Source of the DNA: Pleurodeles waltl
Taxonomy: Eukaryota; Chordata; Amphibia; Caudata; Salamandridae
Reading direction: 5' to 3'
Length of the DNA stretch: 64,000 nucleotides
Assembly: GCF_031143425.1 (NCBI RefSeq)
Contig: NC_090445.1
Location: 1,196,942,691-1,197,006,690 of the forward strand
The notes under the pieces were generated by a model. That model had not been told where the DNA came from, searched no databases, and saw only the letters and a list, made by a program, of their open reading frames with translations. Positions 12,863 to 24,835 of this stretch are shown piece after piece; the stretch's first letter is position 1, and the number at the start of each line of letters is the position of its first letter. A program made the translations under genes and the position numbers.

Positions 12863-13206
12863 CAGCCACCTAGTCAAGAGAAGATATTAATATGAAACAA
12901 GAATTTCAAAATGTTAAGGGGGGCCAAGTATGATATTTTCTAATGTTTCATTACAGTGGTTACTGTCCCAGTGAACAGCACAACAAAGTTACTAGTTATA
13001 GCAATTATTGCCATTAAGAGTTTTTTGTGGTAAGCTTTGCTTCCGTAATTACTTAATCAATGAGACTGTACTCTGCGTGTTGTTTATTTTGCTATTCTTA
13101 AGTGTTATAGGTCACAACGAGTGGATTAAATTGCAACTTCAGTGCTGTGCCAAAGTGACTGCAAATAACACATCATACCTAGCTTTCTTTGGGATTATTT
13201 CTGCAG
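12863..13206. other. intron end before SORBS1-like exon
   Basis: AT-rich intron sequence. It ends with a T-rich run and the acceptor 'gggattatttctgcag' directly before the exon at 13207. Confidence 0.6.
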
Positions 13207-13321
13207 GGAACTTCCACTTCAGAAAGGGGATGTTGTTTACATCTATAAACAGATTGATCAGAACTGGTTTGAAGGAGAGCATCATGGACGAGTGGGAATC
13301 TTTCCGAAATCATATATAGAG
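13207..13321 (+). CDS. SORBS1-like exon: second part of SH3 domain 1
   Basis: This exon encodes [20 protein letters not shown], then [18 protein letters not shown], the C-terminal two thirds of the first SH3 domain of SORBS1 (CAP/ponsin). SH3 domains bind proline-rich partners; for this family known partners include vinculin, Cbl and FAK at adhesions. The specificity Trp, the Gly-Ile-Phe-Pro block and the final Tyr are all present. The acceptor is ttctgcag and the donor is gag|gtaaag. The first base completes a codon begun upstream, so the intron before it is phase 2 and the exon ends in phase 0. The preceding exon with the ALYDF-like strand is not in the window. SORBS1 fits better than SORBS2 because of the following exons. 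Confidence 0.92.
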
Positions 13322-13566
<245 letters not shown>

Positions 13567-13857
13567 TAATGTGTTTACCATTGTTTTAAAACTTAGGAGT
13601 TTAAAAACTGTAATATTGATTGACATAATCGAATTGATAGATATAAAACTCCAAAAATATATACTACTACCAAGGCAACAATCCTTACTCAGAGAGCCAC
13701 CACTCCACCTCTCCCCACATCAGAAAAGAGCTTCAGGATGTCAGTGTGGTTTTGATTTTCAACTTCACTAACATAGGTGACACTATGGTCCTCAGTATGC
13801 TGGTGTGGGGTTGGTACAGTAAATAGCCATAATGGAATAAATGTTAGAAAAATCTAT

Positions 13858-14028
13858 GGGCCTGATTATGACTTCAGCGGAGGGGATTACTTTGCCCCAA
13901 ATGTAACGGATATCCCGCCCGCGGTATTACAAGTTCCATAGGATATAATGGACTCGTAATTCGGCGGGCGGTTTTTCCGCCATATTTGGGAGGGAGTAAT
14001 CCCCTCCGCTGAAGTCGTAATCAGGCCC
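13858..14028. mobile_element. 171-bp MITE, PIF/Harbinger-like
   Basis: Terminal inverted repeats of 34 bp with one mismatch (13858-13891 and 13995-14028) start gggcctgatta. The 3-bp flank TAT occurs on both sides. The length is exactly 171 bp, the same as the relative at 61189-61359. Termini beginning GGGCC with a 3-bp T/A-rich duplication are typical of PIF/Harbinger elements; that class is an inference, since no transposase is present. Confidence 0.85.
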
Positions 14029-15792
14029 TATGCTTCTTAACTTATTTGAGAATAGCCCCCATAAGAAAAACCATGCAGATAAAAGCCTTCACCCAATGAA
14101 TGTTGTATGCCTGCTGACTTCAGGCACACCCAATCATCGCAAAAAATGAAACAGACTGCGCATGAGTTCTAATAACAACTGATTTGATTTACTCTTTCTG
14201 TGTTCCTTGGTCATCTGAATTTCTACAAGACAACAGAAATCAAAATTGAAACTGCAAACTTTGAACCATCGTGTAGGCAGGTTTTCATACATCATATGAC
14301 GTAGATTACTCGCACTAGGGGAATTATAAGTATTCAGAGTTATCATAGCAAATGGAGTTCAAACAAATAGACATAGATGCAGTAGTTTGGAAACGGGTAT
14401 GAAGCAATTATAAGCACCTTTTAATGTTTTCAAATAACTATAGAAATAAATAGATAACCACACTTGTATCACAGTTTATTCTTTGAGTATCGCATTTACA
14501 TTTCATTAACTACATCCAGAAGAGGAATAGTAAGCTCTTTTAAGAAAATTAAAGATCTCTAGCCTTTGCATTGAATACTTTCACTGTTGTTAACAGGACA
14601 GTACTGAGACAAATGAGACCAGTCAGATTGGTAAGGTTAAGAAGAGCATAAGAACTGAGCGAGGCTAATAGGAATCTGATAAAGTGTTAAGGTGAAATAA
14701 TGTTGATGTGATTAAAATGGATCTCGGAATGCTACATGTCATTGATGAAAGGAGAGCTGCATGGTTGTGTGTCACCAGGTTATCAGCAAATCAGCAACAG
14801 AGGTACTTTTTAATTTTTTTTATTTGGAGATACAGTAAAAACAGTAACCATCCATTTTAACACGTATCTGAATTAAATATATTGCAGAAGTTTCCATAAT
14901 GTAATTATTAATGTACATACAAAAATCATCCATGACATAGCTGACACATATAAAGTGAGAACGTGCGAGAATGGTATTCTAATAGACAAACAAATAATCC
15001 CAAGGTTTAAAATGTTTTTGACTTCAGTAGCATTTATTACATATAAAGGTTTGTGTTATCCTACTCCGCACAATGTTTATTTAAACCAGCCTGGGAAAGA
15101 AGTGGTGAATTCGGTCTTCCACTTCTGTAGTAATATCACTGCGCTAACAAACACTGAAATATAAAATCAGTTTTTGGAATCCCAGAGATGCCCCCTTCAT
15201 TGGAAAATAAGCTAACATAGGTGTAATGGTTTTTAGGAGAATTTGAATCTGAAGTTGACTTTCAAGATACTCAAATGTCAAGTAGCGGCACTTATGCAGT
15301 ATGAAGCATCGCCTTATTATATAGGACCACTTTGCTACTTTTGTGGATGCATGGCTATAACGGGATAGAAGAGCATTTTGGAATAATCTTATTCAAGAAC
15401 TGTGGAGTACAATAAATCAATCATTTCGAACAGAGTTGCATTTTTTTTAAAAATGGCACTTCTTACAGCAAAAACATTTTGTTCCAATTTTCTGAAGATG
15501 AGACACCGTCTTCCTGTTTCTCCCATTTACTAGAACGTTTTAGAAATATGTACGAAGGGTTAATATTCGCCAAATATTTTTTCCAATTGCCTGCATTCCT
15601 TGATACCGTTGTTTCAATTAGATGAGTAACCAGTTCCTTATTACAATGAATCAAACTCTGAAAAAATGTTTTGAATGCAAGATATTTAACAGTGTATTAC
15701 CATTGTAAGTGCATTTTACACCATTATTATTGCTGTCTCGATCTCTGTCCAGGTTTTTCACTTATCACAAATAAAAAAATCAGATACTTTTT
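14029..15792. other. intron, AT-rich, nothing recognised
   Basis: Part of the 22-kb intron. Very AT-rich with short homopolymer runs. No open frame with recognisable motifs on either strand. Confidence 0.5.
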
Positions 15793-15810
15793 AAAAAGTA
15801 TTTACTCTCC
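15793..15810. repeat. 18-bp target-site duplication (left copy)
   Basis: The sequence aaaaagtatttactctcc is identical to 23312-23329. It directly abuts the T-rich start of the minus-strand LINE, so it marks the 3' insertion junction. Confidence 0.9.
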
Positions 15811-15980
15811 TTTTTTTAAAAAAAATATTTTTTTATTTGGAAAGGAAAAAGAAATAGTTACAATCATACATCACTTTGCCCAAGACATAAGAATTCAAGA
15901 GATAATTACATAGCCCGATTGGCCTAAAGGGAGAGAGTTTCATTATTATGGGTTGGGGAAAGCCTTGGGTTGATTAGACA

Positions 15981-18900
15981 TTAATAGGCCAGGATCCAAT
16001 CCTGGAATTGTCCCCATATTACCTTCCCTTTATTCCTAGCCCATCTCCCCTTACGTTCATACAATGCCATTTCCAGATGATATACAGACAGTAATTTGCC
16101 CAACCACTGCTGCCATGAAGGTGGTCGTGAGTTCAACCATGCAGAAGAGATACATATTCCGTAAACCGCCATGGCAAGAAAGATAAATGTTCTATGGCAT
16201 CCCCTTATTTCCTCGGCGACCCCTAGGACCATGATCTCGGGGGTAAGGTCCAGATCGTATCCCAATACCCCTTCTAGGACAAGTTGAATGCCATCTCTCA
16301 GAGCCATCAATTCCCCACAAGTGGTAAACATATGTACAATATCTGTTGCGTAAATCCCACATCTCAGGCAGTTTGTTCCTAGTGAGCCCCCCGACTTGGC
16401 GAGATGACCTGGTGTATGATACAAGTCAAACATGGCCTTATAATGTTGTGCTTGCAGCAAAGAGGAGAGCAAGATAGTATGTCCCAGTTCTAATGAATTA
16501 AAGAAGTTAGTGCTCCCATCAGCCAGCTTGTCCTTCCACCTCTCACTGTACTTCTCCAGGTCGTCAGGTTGTTCTGCCGTCAATAATGATTAGGTTGCCT
16601 TAATTGTTATATTGGATTTTCCCAAAATGTCATTAAGCAGTAGGTTACTTCTAAATCCCTGTGCCCCCCCTCCTGTTTTTTTTTTACCCAAGAAGTCTCG
16701 TATCTGTAGGTAAAAGTTCCTTCTCTCTAAACCATACTGCTCTTGAAGATTCCTAAACGCCTTAACCCCAAAATCGTCAAAAAAGTCCCCTAGCCTTTCT
16801 ATTCCTGAAGAAGCCGATTTTACCATATAATTATCCTTAAATATTTCGGGAAGCGATGGGTTATTCTTTATTATAGTATAATAATTAAATCTACCAAGCA
16901 CGTTCTTTTTCCGCCATGATCGCCAGCATTTATAAGCCGCCTTTAGTACCTTATATCGAGCTTTCTTGTAGTATCCAGGTTCGTGGAATATTAGCAAACA
17001 ACCATTGGCTGCTGCTCCTACCAGCAGCTCGTAGATGTTAAGACAGTCCTCTACCTCAGTCCCTCCTGTCTTAACCCCCCATAGTGGACACATATACTGA
17101 AAAGCTGCTGCCATTTGGTATAATTTCATGTTTGGTAAGGACCACCTCCCCCCCTTTCCCGCGGTAGAGATATAAATTTACTCGCTCTTCTGCACTTGCC
17201 ATATGCCCAGATAAATCTCATGACCAGCCGGTCCATCTCAGCAAACCGAAGATTTGTAAAACTCAGTGGTACAGCGCGAAAAATATACAACAGTTTAGGG
17301 AGGAGAATCATTTTAACCATATTGCACCTCCCCATTATAGTCATATGTAAATTATTCTACCTGCACATATCATTTTTGGCTTTCTCAAGTATTGGGTCTA
17401 GGTTCAGATTGATAATCTCTCCTACTCTTGGTGTAATATCGATACCCAGATACACTGCATGATCGACCCTCCGATTATCCTGGGTGTTCGTATATTGATT
17501 AATCAGTAATTGCGTTTTTGTTCTATTTAGCAGGTATCCAAGGAACATTCCAAATGTTCTCGTCACCTCTTCAACTTCTTTCAGTGCCAGATCTGGACTG
17601 GGAGTTATAATGGCTATGTTATTTGCGTATGCTAAGACTTTTGTATCCCATCCATGCCTACACACCGGTGGGATCCTGCTGTTCCCTTCCAGCTGTCTGA
17701 GCAGGGGATCTATATATAGAGCAAACAGCAGCAGAGAGCATGGACATCCCTGCCTGGTGCCTCGTCCTACCTGGATACCCTCGGATTGCCCCCCCCATTA
17801 GCTGTATTTTCACTCCCGGTGACCTATATATAGCCCTTACCGCTAGAATGAATTTCTTCCCGAGACCATAATGCTCCATTACCTGCCACAGATATTTCCA
17901 ATTTACCCGATCAAATGCCTTCTCTGCATCTAATAATACGACTGCCATGGGCTCCTCTGCTGCTTCTGTAGCATCGAAGAGCGTGATGACTCTTCGAATA
18001 TGATTGGTAGTATCTCTGCCCGGAACAAACCCATGTTGTCTAGATGTTACCAGTTTCTTAATCACCGAGGATAATGGAGCGGCAAGTATTTTTGAGTATA
18101 TTTTAACATCGCTATTGATTAAAGTAATCGGCCGATACGAAGCCGGACTCTGTGGGGCCTTCCCTTTCTTCAAGAAAACTGCTATGTGGGCCATTTCCCA
18201 TGATGGCGGGGTTTCCCCACCATTCTGTACCTGAATAAATAGCTCCATCATCAAAGGGAGCAACAGTACTTTAAAAGTTTTATAAAACTCTAGAGGGATC
18301 GCGTCAGGGCCCGAGGCTTTCTCAGTGGCGAGTTCACTCTGTGCCTTGTCTAGTTCTAGGATGCCTATCTGACCTTCCAAATGCAGATGGTCCTCCGATA
18401 ATATTTTAATCTCGATAGAATTTAGGAATTCTAACATTTCTGTGTCCGAAAATACAGATGTGTCATTATATAGCTCCGCATAATATCTCTGGAACACCTT
18501 CCTGATTCCATCCGCATCTGACACTATTTGTCCTTGTTGATCTCTGATCTCTCTAATGACCCCAGCTGCTGTTTTCTGACTTGCCCTTATCGCTAACAGG
18601 TGCCCGGATCTTTCTCCGAACTCATACCCTTCAGAGCGTTGCGCCAGATATTTCTCCGCTATTCTTTGTGCAGTAATCTCGTTAATTGCTGCTTTAGCTA
18701 TAGCGACCTGCTCCTGGATCTTGTTTATGTCCTCCCCTGTTTCTATGGCTATAATCAGCTGTCTTTCTGCATCTCTCAGTTTCATATGCAGGTCCTTTAC
18801 TCTGCTTTGGGATTTTTTCTGCTTCTTAAGACTAAAGCTCAAAGTTTCCCCCCGTACTCCTGCTTTCAAGGTATCCCAGACTATCTCTACTGGGGCTGAC

Positions 18901-19700
18901 CCCTGGTTGAACCCCAAAAACTCGACTATCCAATTTCTCATATAGTCACAGTACTCAAGATCCTTAAGGAGCCCTCTTTCGAATGTCCACCTCCTGACTT
19001 TATTCTCAAGCCCATCCACCTCCAAGTCAAATACTAATGGGTTGTGATCTGATATAATCTGCGGAAATAATTCCATCCTTCCATGCGTTAAAAATTTGGG
19101 GGATGTCAAGAAAAAATCAAGTTGCGCCAACTTCGCATGAGGGGCTGAATAGTAAGTATATCCATGGTCTGGATCGCATAACTTTACCCAAGCATCCACC
19201 AATCCTAACTCCTTCTGGATACCAACCATTGCCTTAAATACACGAGGCTTACGCCCCTGATATTTCTTGGTTGTGGGTGCTAATAGATCCTGCAATCCAT
19301 CCCAAGAACCATTGAAATTGAAATCACCACAAAGAATATACGGGGAGACCAGCCTGTTAGTTCTATAGCAAGAGTGTCCATTACTGCTGGGTCGTCAGTG
19401 ACTACCCCATATACAGAGCTTAGTGTAAAGCTACCTTTTCCGTAGCAACATTCTACAATCGCCCATCTCCCGTTCCTGTCAGCCTTCTGTCTAGCAAATT
19501 TTAGTTTATTACTCCGGTCCAATATTACCACCCCTTTGGTTCTAACATCTTATTCTGAGCAAACTATCATTCTCATACCGAGTGACCCTAGAATTCTGCA
19601 GTTTTTATGCTCCACATCTGTCTCTTGTAGGCAGTAGACATCAGCCTTAAGAGTTTTTAAATCTTCTGCAACTTATGTTAATTGAGGCAATTCGAAGTCT
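15981..19700 (-). pseudogene. L1-type ORF2: endonuclease and reverse transcriptase, broken
   Basis: ORF2 supplies the nuclease that nicks target DNA and the reverse transcriptase that copies the LINE RNA. The start reads ADVYCLQETD near 19640. Further endonuclease motifs are YTYYSAPHAKLAQLDFF and ISDHNPLVFDL (19295-18990). The RT has EKASGPDAIPLEFYK, SYRPITLINSDVKIYSKILA, GFVPGRDTTNHIRR and LLDAEKAFDRVNWKYLW. Frames break near 19280, 17790, 17660, 17350, 17125 and 16590. Motif C reads AYANNIAIIT: both catalytic Asp residues of the usual Ala-Asp-Asp are Asn. The C-terminal part (16583-15981) includes the CGIYATDIVHMFTTC segment, a Cys-rich end as in L1. Clade L1 (or related Tx1) fits best. Confidence 0.88.
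18000..18480. other. opposite-strand open frames, shadows only
   Basis: Several + strand open frames between 17600 and 18950 overlap the LINE ORF2. None has a known motif, so I treat them as shadows. Confidence 0.7.
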
Positions 19701-19759
19701 AGTCATTTTCTATTCTTCTTCTTCTTTTCTACCTGACTGAGTGGGATCTTGAATTCCCT

Positions 19760-19960
19760 TCTCCGTTTCCTCCCCTGTCCCCGTCCTTGTACTTCTCTTG
19801 CTTTCCCATTCCCCTCTCCCCCCCTTCCCCTGTGCACTACCCTACTCCTCAGCCCCTCTCCCATCCCCATCCCCATCCCCTCCCCCCTCCCCACACCACT
19901 CCCATCCACCCCCATCCCCCCCCAGGACTGGTTGGGATCTCCCCCCCAGCCAGCCCCCCC
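19760..19960. repeat. C-rich simple sequence between LINE ORFs
   Basis: A nearly pure C/T tract on the + strand with repeated cccat units ('atccccatccccatcccc'), lying between ORF1 and ORF2 of the minus-strand L1. Two long + strand open frames here are proline-rich by composition and not genes. Confidence 0.75.
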
Positions 19961-20165
19961 CATCCTGTTGAGCAATCAGACCCCCGTTGGCCTGAGTGTT
20001 GGTGTTGTATACATGTGGGCCGCCCGCCCACCCCCGAATTTGCTTACTATCTTAATATCTCTGACCCCTATTACTTGAGCCCCATCAGATATTCTTTTGC
20101 TTGGATTTCTGATGGAAATACTCTTACTTTCCCATTCACTACCGTTTTAAGGCGAGCTAGGGCCA

Positions 20166-21800
20166 TCAGATAGGCCTCCCCCCCTTGTCTGAAAACGGTT
20201 TAATGAGCTGTCGGAGCCGCCATCTCCATTCAACGGTTATGTGGCAAAAATCCGGCAGAGTGAAAAAAGTAACCCTTTCTACACTGCGTGGGGCATTAGG
20301 ACGAGCTTTATCAAAAATAGCCTGCCGTAACAAGTAATTGCCAAAAAAGACCAAAATAGCTCTAGGGTATTTGGGTTCTGCAAGCTGTCCTCCTTCCCGC
20401 CGGGTTGCCGAAAACCTATGGACACGCTGAACCTCGTTGTCCCAATCCCAATTACCCAGTTCCGGAAAGGCTAAGAACTTAATCATGTAGGCCCGAATGT
20501 CACTCCCTTCCAGCCCTTCGGCTATGCCCAAAAAACGTAAATTATTTCTTCTCTGTCGATTCTCAAAATCTTCCAGTTTCCACATTACATCAGTCAGTTG
20601 GCCATCCCGCGTGGCACTCTGTTGTTTAAGGGCGTCAACGTCCTCTTCGACTGCTACTATCCTTTCGTCCATCGAGCACAGCTTAGCTTCAATTTCGGTA
20701 CATGACTTTGCAACCTTACGAACTGTTACTTGCAGGCACTTTGTAACAACCCTTGCACTGCGATTTTCAATCCTGGTCTCTGTTTGACGTTCTTTAATTG
20801 AGTTGTATATCGACTGCAGCATCCCAGAATCAGCGCCAGCCAAACATACGCTGCTTGTAGGACCTCCTGTACTTCCTTCCATATTGTTGTTGACCAGCTG
20901 CTGACCACTTGTGGCAGGTGTATCTGTTAGTCTAATGCCAGAGTAATCCCACTTTAAAGTCTTGCTACCAGTAGATGTAGAGAATTTGAGGCCCTCCTGG
21001 GGGCCGGGCCGTATTTTTGTACACTTCCCCTGCCGCCGCAGCTGCCGTACTGTGGGTTCATTGCTTGATGATATATTTCCAGTCTCTGAGGTTTCACTGC
21101 TTCCAGATTCGCTGAAGCTATGCTCACCACTACTGAGATCGGATTCTTCTGTCAGAGAGTAAAATTTATCGCTACTGTCTTTAGCCCAATCCAAGGGTTT
21201 CAGGTCTTTTTCAATTACCTTATCCCATCCTTTTGGGTTTAATGGCATATTTTGCAATTGTTCAATACCCGATGTGGCAATTGAATCACTTGTAGCTCCT
21301 ACCCTGGTTTGGTTTTCAGATCACTGCGCTTGAGGCTGCTCTCTTCTGGCGGGGGCCCCTCTCCTTCCTTCTTATTACTGTGCTGTTGTCCAGGGCCCCT
21401 GACAGATCTTGACTACCCTGTGTAGCTTTTATAAGGGGTTCATTACTTTCAATAAGAGTCTTCTCGCTGCAAGTATCCGAGGGGATAGTTTCTGTCACAA
21501 ACGGATTGGTTTCGGAGGGGGGGGATGTGTGTACAGTACAGCTTTCTTGCGCTCCCCTTGCAAGAAAAGACATAATAGTAGATTGACTATTGCCTTTCCC
21601 CCTAACCTCCGAAAGGGGGGTGACGTTGTCATTGGTCTTGGCGTCTTTCCCCGGACCAGACGTATGTTTCCCGGTTGGTTTGCCCGTTGTCGATATGGGG
21701 CGCATGTTTGCTCCAGGAAGGTCACCTTTATCTCTTCCTATACGTGTTATTTTGGATCCATCCATCTTATCTCCAGAGTTCCGAGCCGTTTTTGGTGCCA
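20166..21800 (-). pseudogene. L1-type ORF1 RNA-binding protein, broken
   Basis: ORF1 protein packages LINE RNA as a trimer. The long C-terminal frame (21257-20166, 363 codons) has an acidic, serine-rich N-terminus, then a coiled-coil stretch (IEAKLCSMDERIVAVEEDV). The RRM-like block follows: LEDFENRQRRNNLRFLGIAE, VQRVHRFSATRREGG and PRAILVFFGNYLLRQAIFDK. These are hallmark L1 ORF1 (transposase_22-type) sequences. A separate upstream frame (21930-21316) contains MAPKTARNSGDK, a likely original start near 21800. The two are in different frames, so a frameshift disrupts the gene. Confidence 0.85.
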
Positions 21801-21924
21801 TACTTATTTTCAGGGCGTGAGGTAGCACTATCACAAATCCAGCTAGTCCTGCTACTGCCGCTATCACATCGTATATCACCTGTTTAATAACACCCCTTAC
21901 AGGCTGAGAGGGAGTGCGCGGGTA

Positions 21925-22494
21925 ACTCAATCAATCAATCAATCATATTTATTGAGCGCGCTACTCACCCGTGAATGTCTCAAGGCGCTAGGGGGTGGGG
22001 GTCACTGCTGCTCGAAGAGCCAGGTCTTGAGCTGCCTCCGGAAGGCGATGTGGTCCTGGGTGGTCCTGAGGTGGGCTGGGAGGGAATTCCACGTCTTGGC
22101 TGCCAGGTAGGAGAAGGATTTCCCACCTGCAGTGGTTCGGCGGATTCGAGGGATGGCGGCGAGGGCGAGGCTGGTGGAACGAAGTTGACGGGTAGGCGTG
22201 TAGAAGGTGAGGAGACGGTTGAGGTATTCGGGGTCCTTGTTGTGGAGGGCTTTGTGTGCGTGGGTGAGCAGCCTGAAGGTGATCCTTTTGTTGACGGGTA
22301 GCCAGTGCAGGCGTCTCAGGTGGGCGGAGATGTGGCTGCGGCAGGGTATGTCGAGGATGAGGCGTGCAGAGGCGTTTTGTATTCGCTGAAGACGTTTCTG
22401 AAGTTTTATGGTGATTCCTGCGTATAGGGTGTTTCCGTAGTCTAGGCGGCTCGTGACGAGGGCTATGCCGACCTGTATATCAAACAACATTGGG
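21925..22494 (-). mobile_element. L2-like LINE 3' fragment inserted into the L1
   Basis: A 162-codon open frame on the minus strand (22490-22002) encodes the LINE C-terminal region: GYGNTLYAG-like start, IQNASARLILDIP, LRRLHWLPVNKRITFRLL, FYTPTRQLRSTSLAL, PRIRRTTAGGKSFSYLAAKT, LKTWLFEQQ. The 3' end has a short UTR and a tail that reads (aatc)n on the + strand at 21928-21944. It is uninterrupted, GC-rich and closely related to the nested copy at 3575-3957, so the family was active fairly recently. It is truncated at its 5' side. Confidence 0.88.
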
Positions 22495-23311
22495 ACTCCC
22501 CAACACTCGTTTTTTTAAGTTATGACCATTGACCTTGAGAAGAGCATATTCCAGCAGAAATCTGGCGATTCATTGAGGTACCCCCACAGGTAAGATGGCC
22601 CCTACTGTAAAAGTGAGTAGCAGTTTCGAGTAGTGAGCAATGATGATTCCCTTGATAAATGTCTTAATATTCTTTAAAACCATTTCAGTTTCAGTTTTTT
22701 AACATTGACGTCAAAAGTGTGCTTATAGAGCAATTTAATGTACTTAGTTTTGCTTTACCTGCTTGTTAATTTGATAAGGAGCAGTTCAATTGAGGTGGGT
22801 ACCGCCGAAAAGCCTGCCCTTTAAATCCCATTCATTAGGCTCCTAGTGCCTCATTTACTGTCCAATGCTCCTGACCAAGACCAATAGCTTGCTCCCCTTG
22901 CCCCCTCCTCTTACTTGGTTTCGCTGGATACAGTAAAAGAAGCAGAGCGGGGGAACCATTCTCCTTGCAGCGCTTTCCCCCCTCCAATCCAAGATCCGGG
23001 GTTGAGGGCCAGTGTGGCCCAGCCTCGTGGAGATCGTGTCTGCAGCCGGAGCTCGAGCCCCCTTCCCCGAAGCAGCTCTCCGGTGCGCAAGGTCTCCGGC
23101 ACGCAGAGTCGCTGGGGCCGCAACTGTTGTTGCCGCGGTCGCCTCCGCTCACATGTGAACACCGCCGGCATTCCAGAGATAGGAAGCGGCTCCTCTACCC
23201 CCGTTTCTGCGTCCCATACTGCGTGGACGCGGCGCGGACAGCCGGCATCGGAATCCAGGGTGGGCGAGGCAGACGAGCCTCGCAGCTATATGGCATCCAT
23301 GTTGCTCCCTC
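22495..23311 (-). promoter_or_regulatory. L1 5' UTR / internal promoter region
   Basis: The stretch between the L2-like insertion and the 5' duplication is GC-rich with many CpG dinucleotides (about 22900-23290), unlike the AT-rich intron around it. In L1-type elements this position is the 5' UTR with the internal promoter. In element orientation it starts gagggagcaacatgg. Promoter activity is an inference; the open frames here lack motifs. Confidence 0.6.
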
Positions 23312-23329
23312 AAAAAGTATTTACTCTCC
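23312..23329. repeat. 18-bp target-site duplication (right copy)
   Basis: Exact repeat of 15793-15810, adjoining the 5' end of the minus-strand L1. Confidence 0.9.
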
Positions 23330-24609
23330 ATCTATCTATAATAATTGCTTTATTAATACTAACCTGGTTTTTGAGTACTAAATTCTTTAGCTGTATTAAT
23401 ATTGGGATTTAAAACATTTTTATAAAACGGTGCTTAAAACATGTTATGATAAATTAAAGAATGTCAATAAATTAAAAACCTCAGCATTCCTAGGGTTATT
23501 GGAGAGCTTACATAAATAATAAAGTCTTCAAGCACAAGAAATGTCTCAACCTTGAAGAAGTATGTATGGAGTGCCCCTCTAACCATGCAAAATACCCGAT
23601 CAATAAAGCTGTGGTCGATAAATTAGACAACATCCCTTTGCTTTTTCAAAGTTTTTTTTGCAAACTTGATTTATTTATTTTCTCTTTAGACGACATGGAA
23701 TGCACTTGATACACAGCAAGTAACATATCATATTAGATATCTACTCGATGATCGGGAAGGGAGGGCTCCCAAGTTCAAAGGCCCACTGGGGGCAGGCACT
23801 AAGTGCTATCAAGTAGATTTCTGGCAGTGAGGGTGGTGACTATATGGAGAGGGTGTATCACAGTTGTCTAAAGCATCATCTAGATGGTGGATGTATCAGT
23901 TTGTGAAACCAGGTATCTCATGAAGGCTTCCCAAATATCATGGAGTCAGGCTGAGGGTGCTGCAGCTCTGCATAATTGGCAGCGCGTATTTGGGACATCA
24001 GCATCTTTCAGCCAGTTGACAGTCATGGGGGCTATCATCCAGCTGTAAGACAGTTACTTCCTCGCAAGCACGAGCAGCACCCCCACCAGTCTCATGACTG
24101 GGCTTGGGACTTGATTGGTGTAGCCTAATAACACAGTCAGAGGAGTGCAACCAATGTTCATGTCTACTGTGTTTGGAAGGATGTGGCAGACTGCCGTCCA
24201 ATGTTGTTTGTATTGGTGGGCATCAGTGGAATCAGCTCACGGTGTCACAGGGCAGTGGGGACATCATGCTTGTTTCTCCGGGTATAGTTTTTGTAAATAT
24301 TGTGCTGTGCAGTGTAGCCTGTGATTTAAGTTAATAGTAGTAGTTTGTGTTTTAGTTAATTGAGACAAGTTTAGCTTGTGTGCATCAGTATTTCCAAGTT
24401 GCTATACTACTATCATTTGCAAGGTCGGCCTTCTACTTCTCCAGAGCCCGGAGATCCATAGCGGACATGATTCTGTAAACACTATGTATAGTGTAGATAG
24501 CCAACCTCGACGTTCCAGCCTCTGGAGGAGGTGTTTGAGCTGTGGAAATTCAGGAGGTTTGTTGAGAACGGTGGTCCAGGGAGATACCACCGCATGTCGC
24601 AAATGCCTC
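23330..24609. other. intron, nothing recognised
   Basis: Mixed AT-rich intron. Short frames at 24104-24334 and 24376-24612 have no known motifs. Confidence 0.45.
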
Positions 24610-24835
24610 TAGTCAGATACGTCAAGGGAGTTGGTGGGTCTGTTCGCTTGTACCTTATCTAATATTTCAGCTCCTGTAAATAGAGAGATGGGGGACAGAA
24701 ATCATATTCAATGTATCTTTGTAAAATAACTGCGACTACACCTCCTCTGTTTACAAATTGATCTGTGTTTAGGATTTCATATCCTGATAGGCCAAGGTCC
24801 TCTAGTATAGGATTGTAAATAATGGGGAGTCTAGT
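24610..24835 (-). pseudogene. LINE endonuclease fragment
   Basis: On the minus strand the frame reads ETRLPIIYNPILEDLGLSGY, then EILNTDQF and NRGGVVAVIL. This is the start of a LINE apurinic-type endonuclease ('ETWL ... GY ... RGGGVAVI'). Only about 70 codons are recognisable. It is joined on its 5' side to the dispersed repeat starting near 24836. Confidence 0.55.

Larger units (their letters stand above)
15811..23311 (-). mobile_element. near full-length L1-type LINE with target-site duplications
   Basis: A 7.5-kb insertion on the minus strand, bounded by exact 18-bp direct repeats. In its own direction it has a GC-rich 5' UTR (23311 down to about 22495), ORF1 (about 21800-20166), a C-rich spacer and ORF2 (about 19700-15981), followed by a 3' end containing AAATAAA and an A-rich tail. 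An L2-like LINE is inserted at 21925-22494; without it the L1 would be about 6.9 kb, a usual full length. Both ORFs are broken, so it is not autonomous now. It lies antisense within the 22-kb SORBS1-like intron. Confidence 0.9.

Noticed and set aside
1..13206. Upstream exon with the start of SH3 domain 1 (ALYDF-like strand)
   Set aside because: Looked for a sequence encoding a KFDFKAQTLK-like peptide with a phase-2 donor and found none; it is probably upstream of the window.
19749..20173. Proline-rich + strand frames of 109 and 128 codons
   Set aside because: They lie on the C-rich spacer of the minus-strand L1 and overlap in two frames; composition explains them.
22915..23412. 165- and 138-codon + strand frames in a CpG-rich stretch, as a possible host gene or CpG-island promoter
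   Set aside because: The stretch lies inside the L1 insertion bounded by the 18-bp duplications and fits its 5' UTR. No protein motif is seen.
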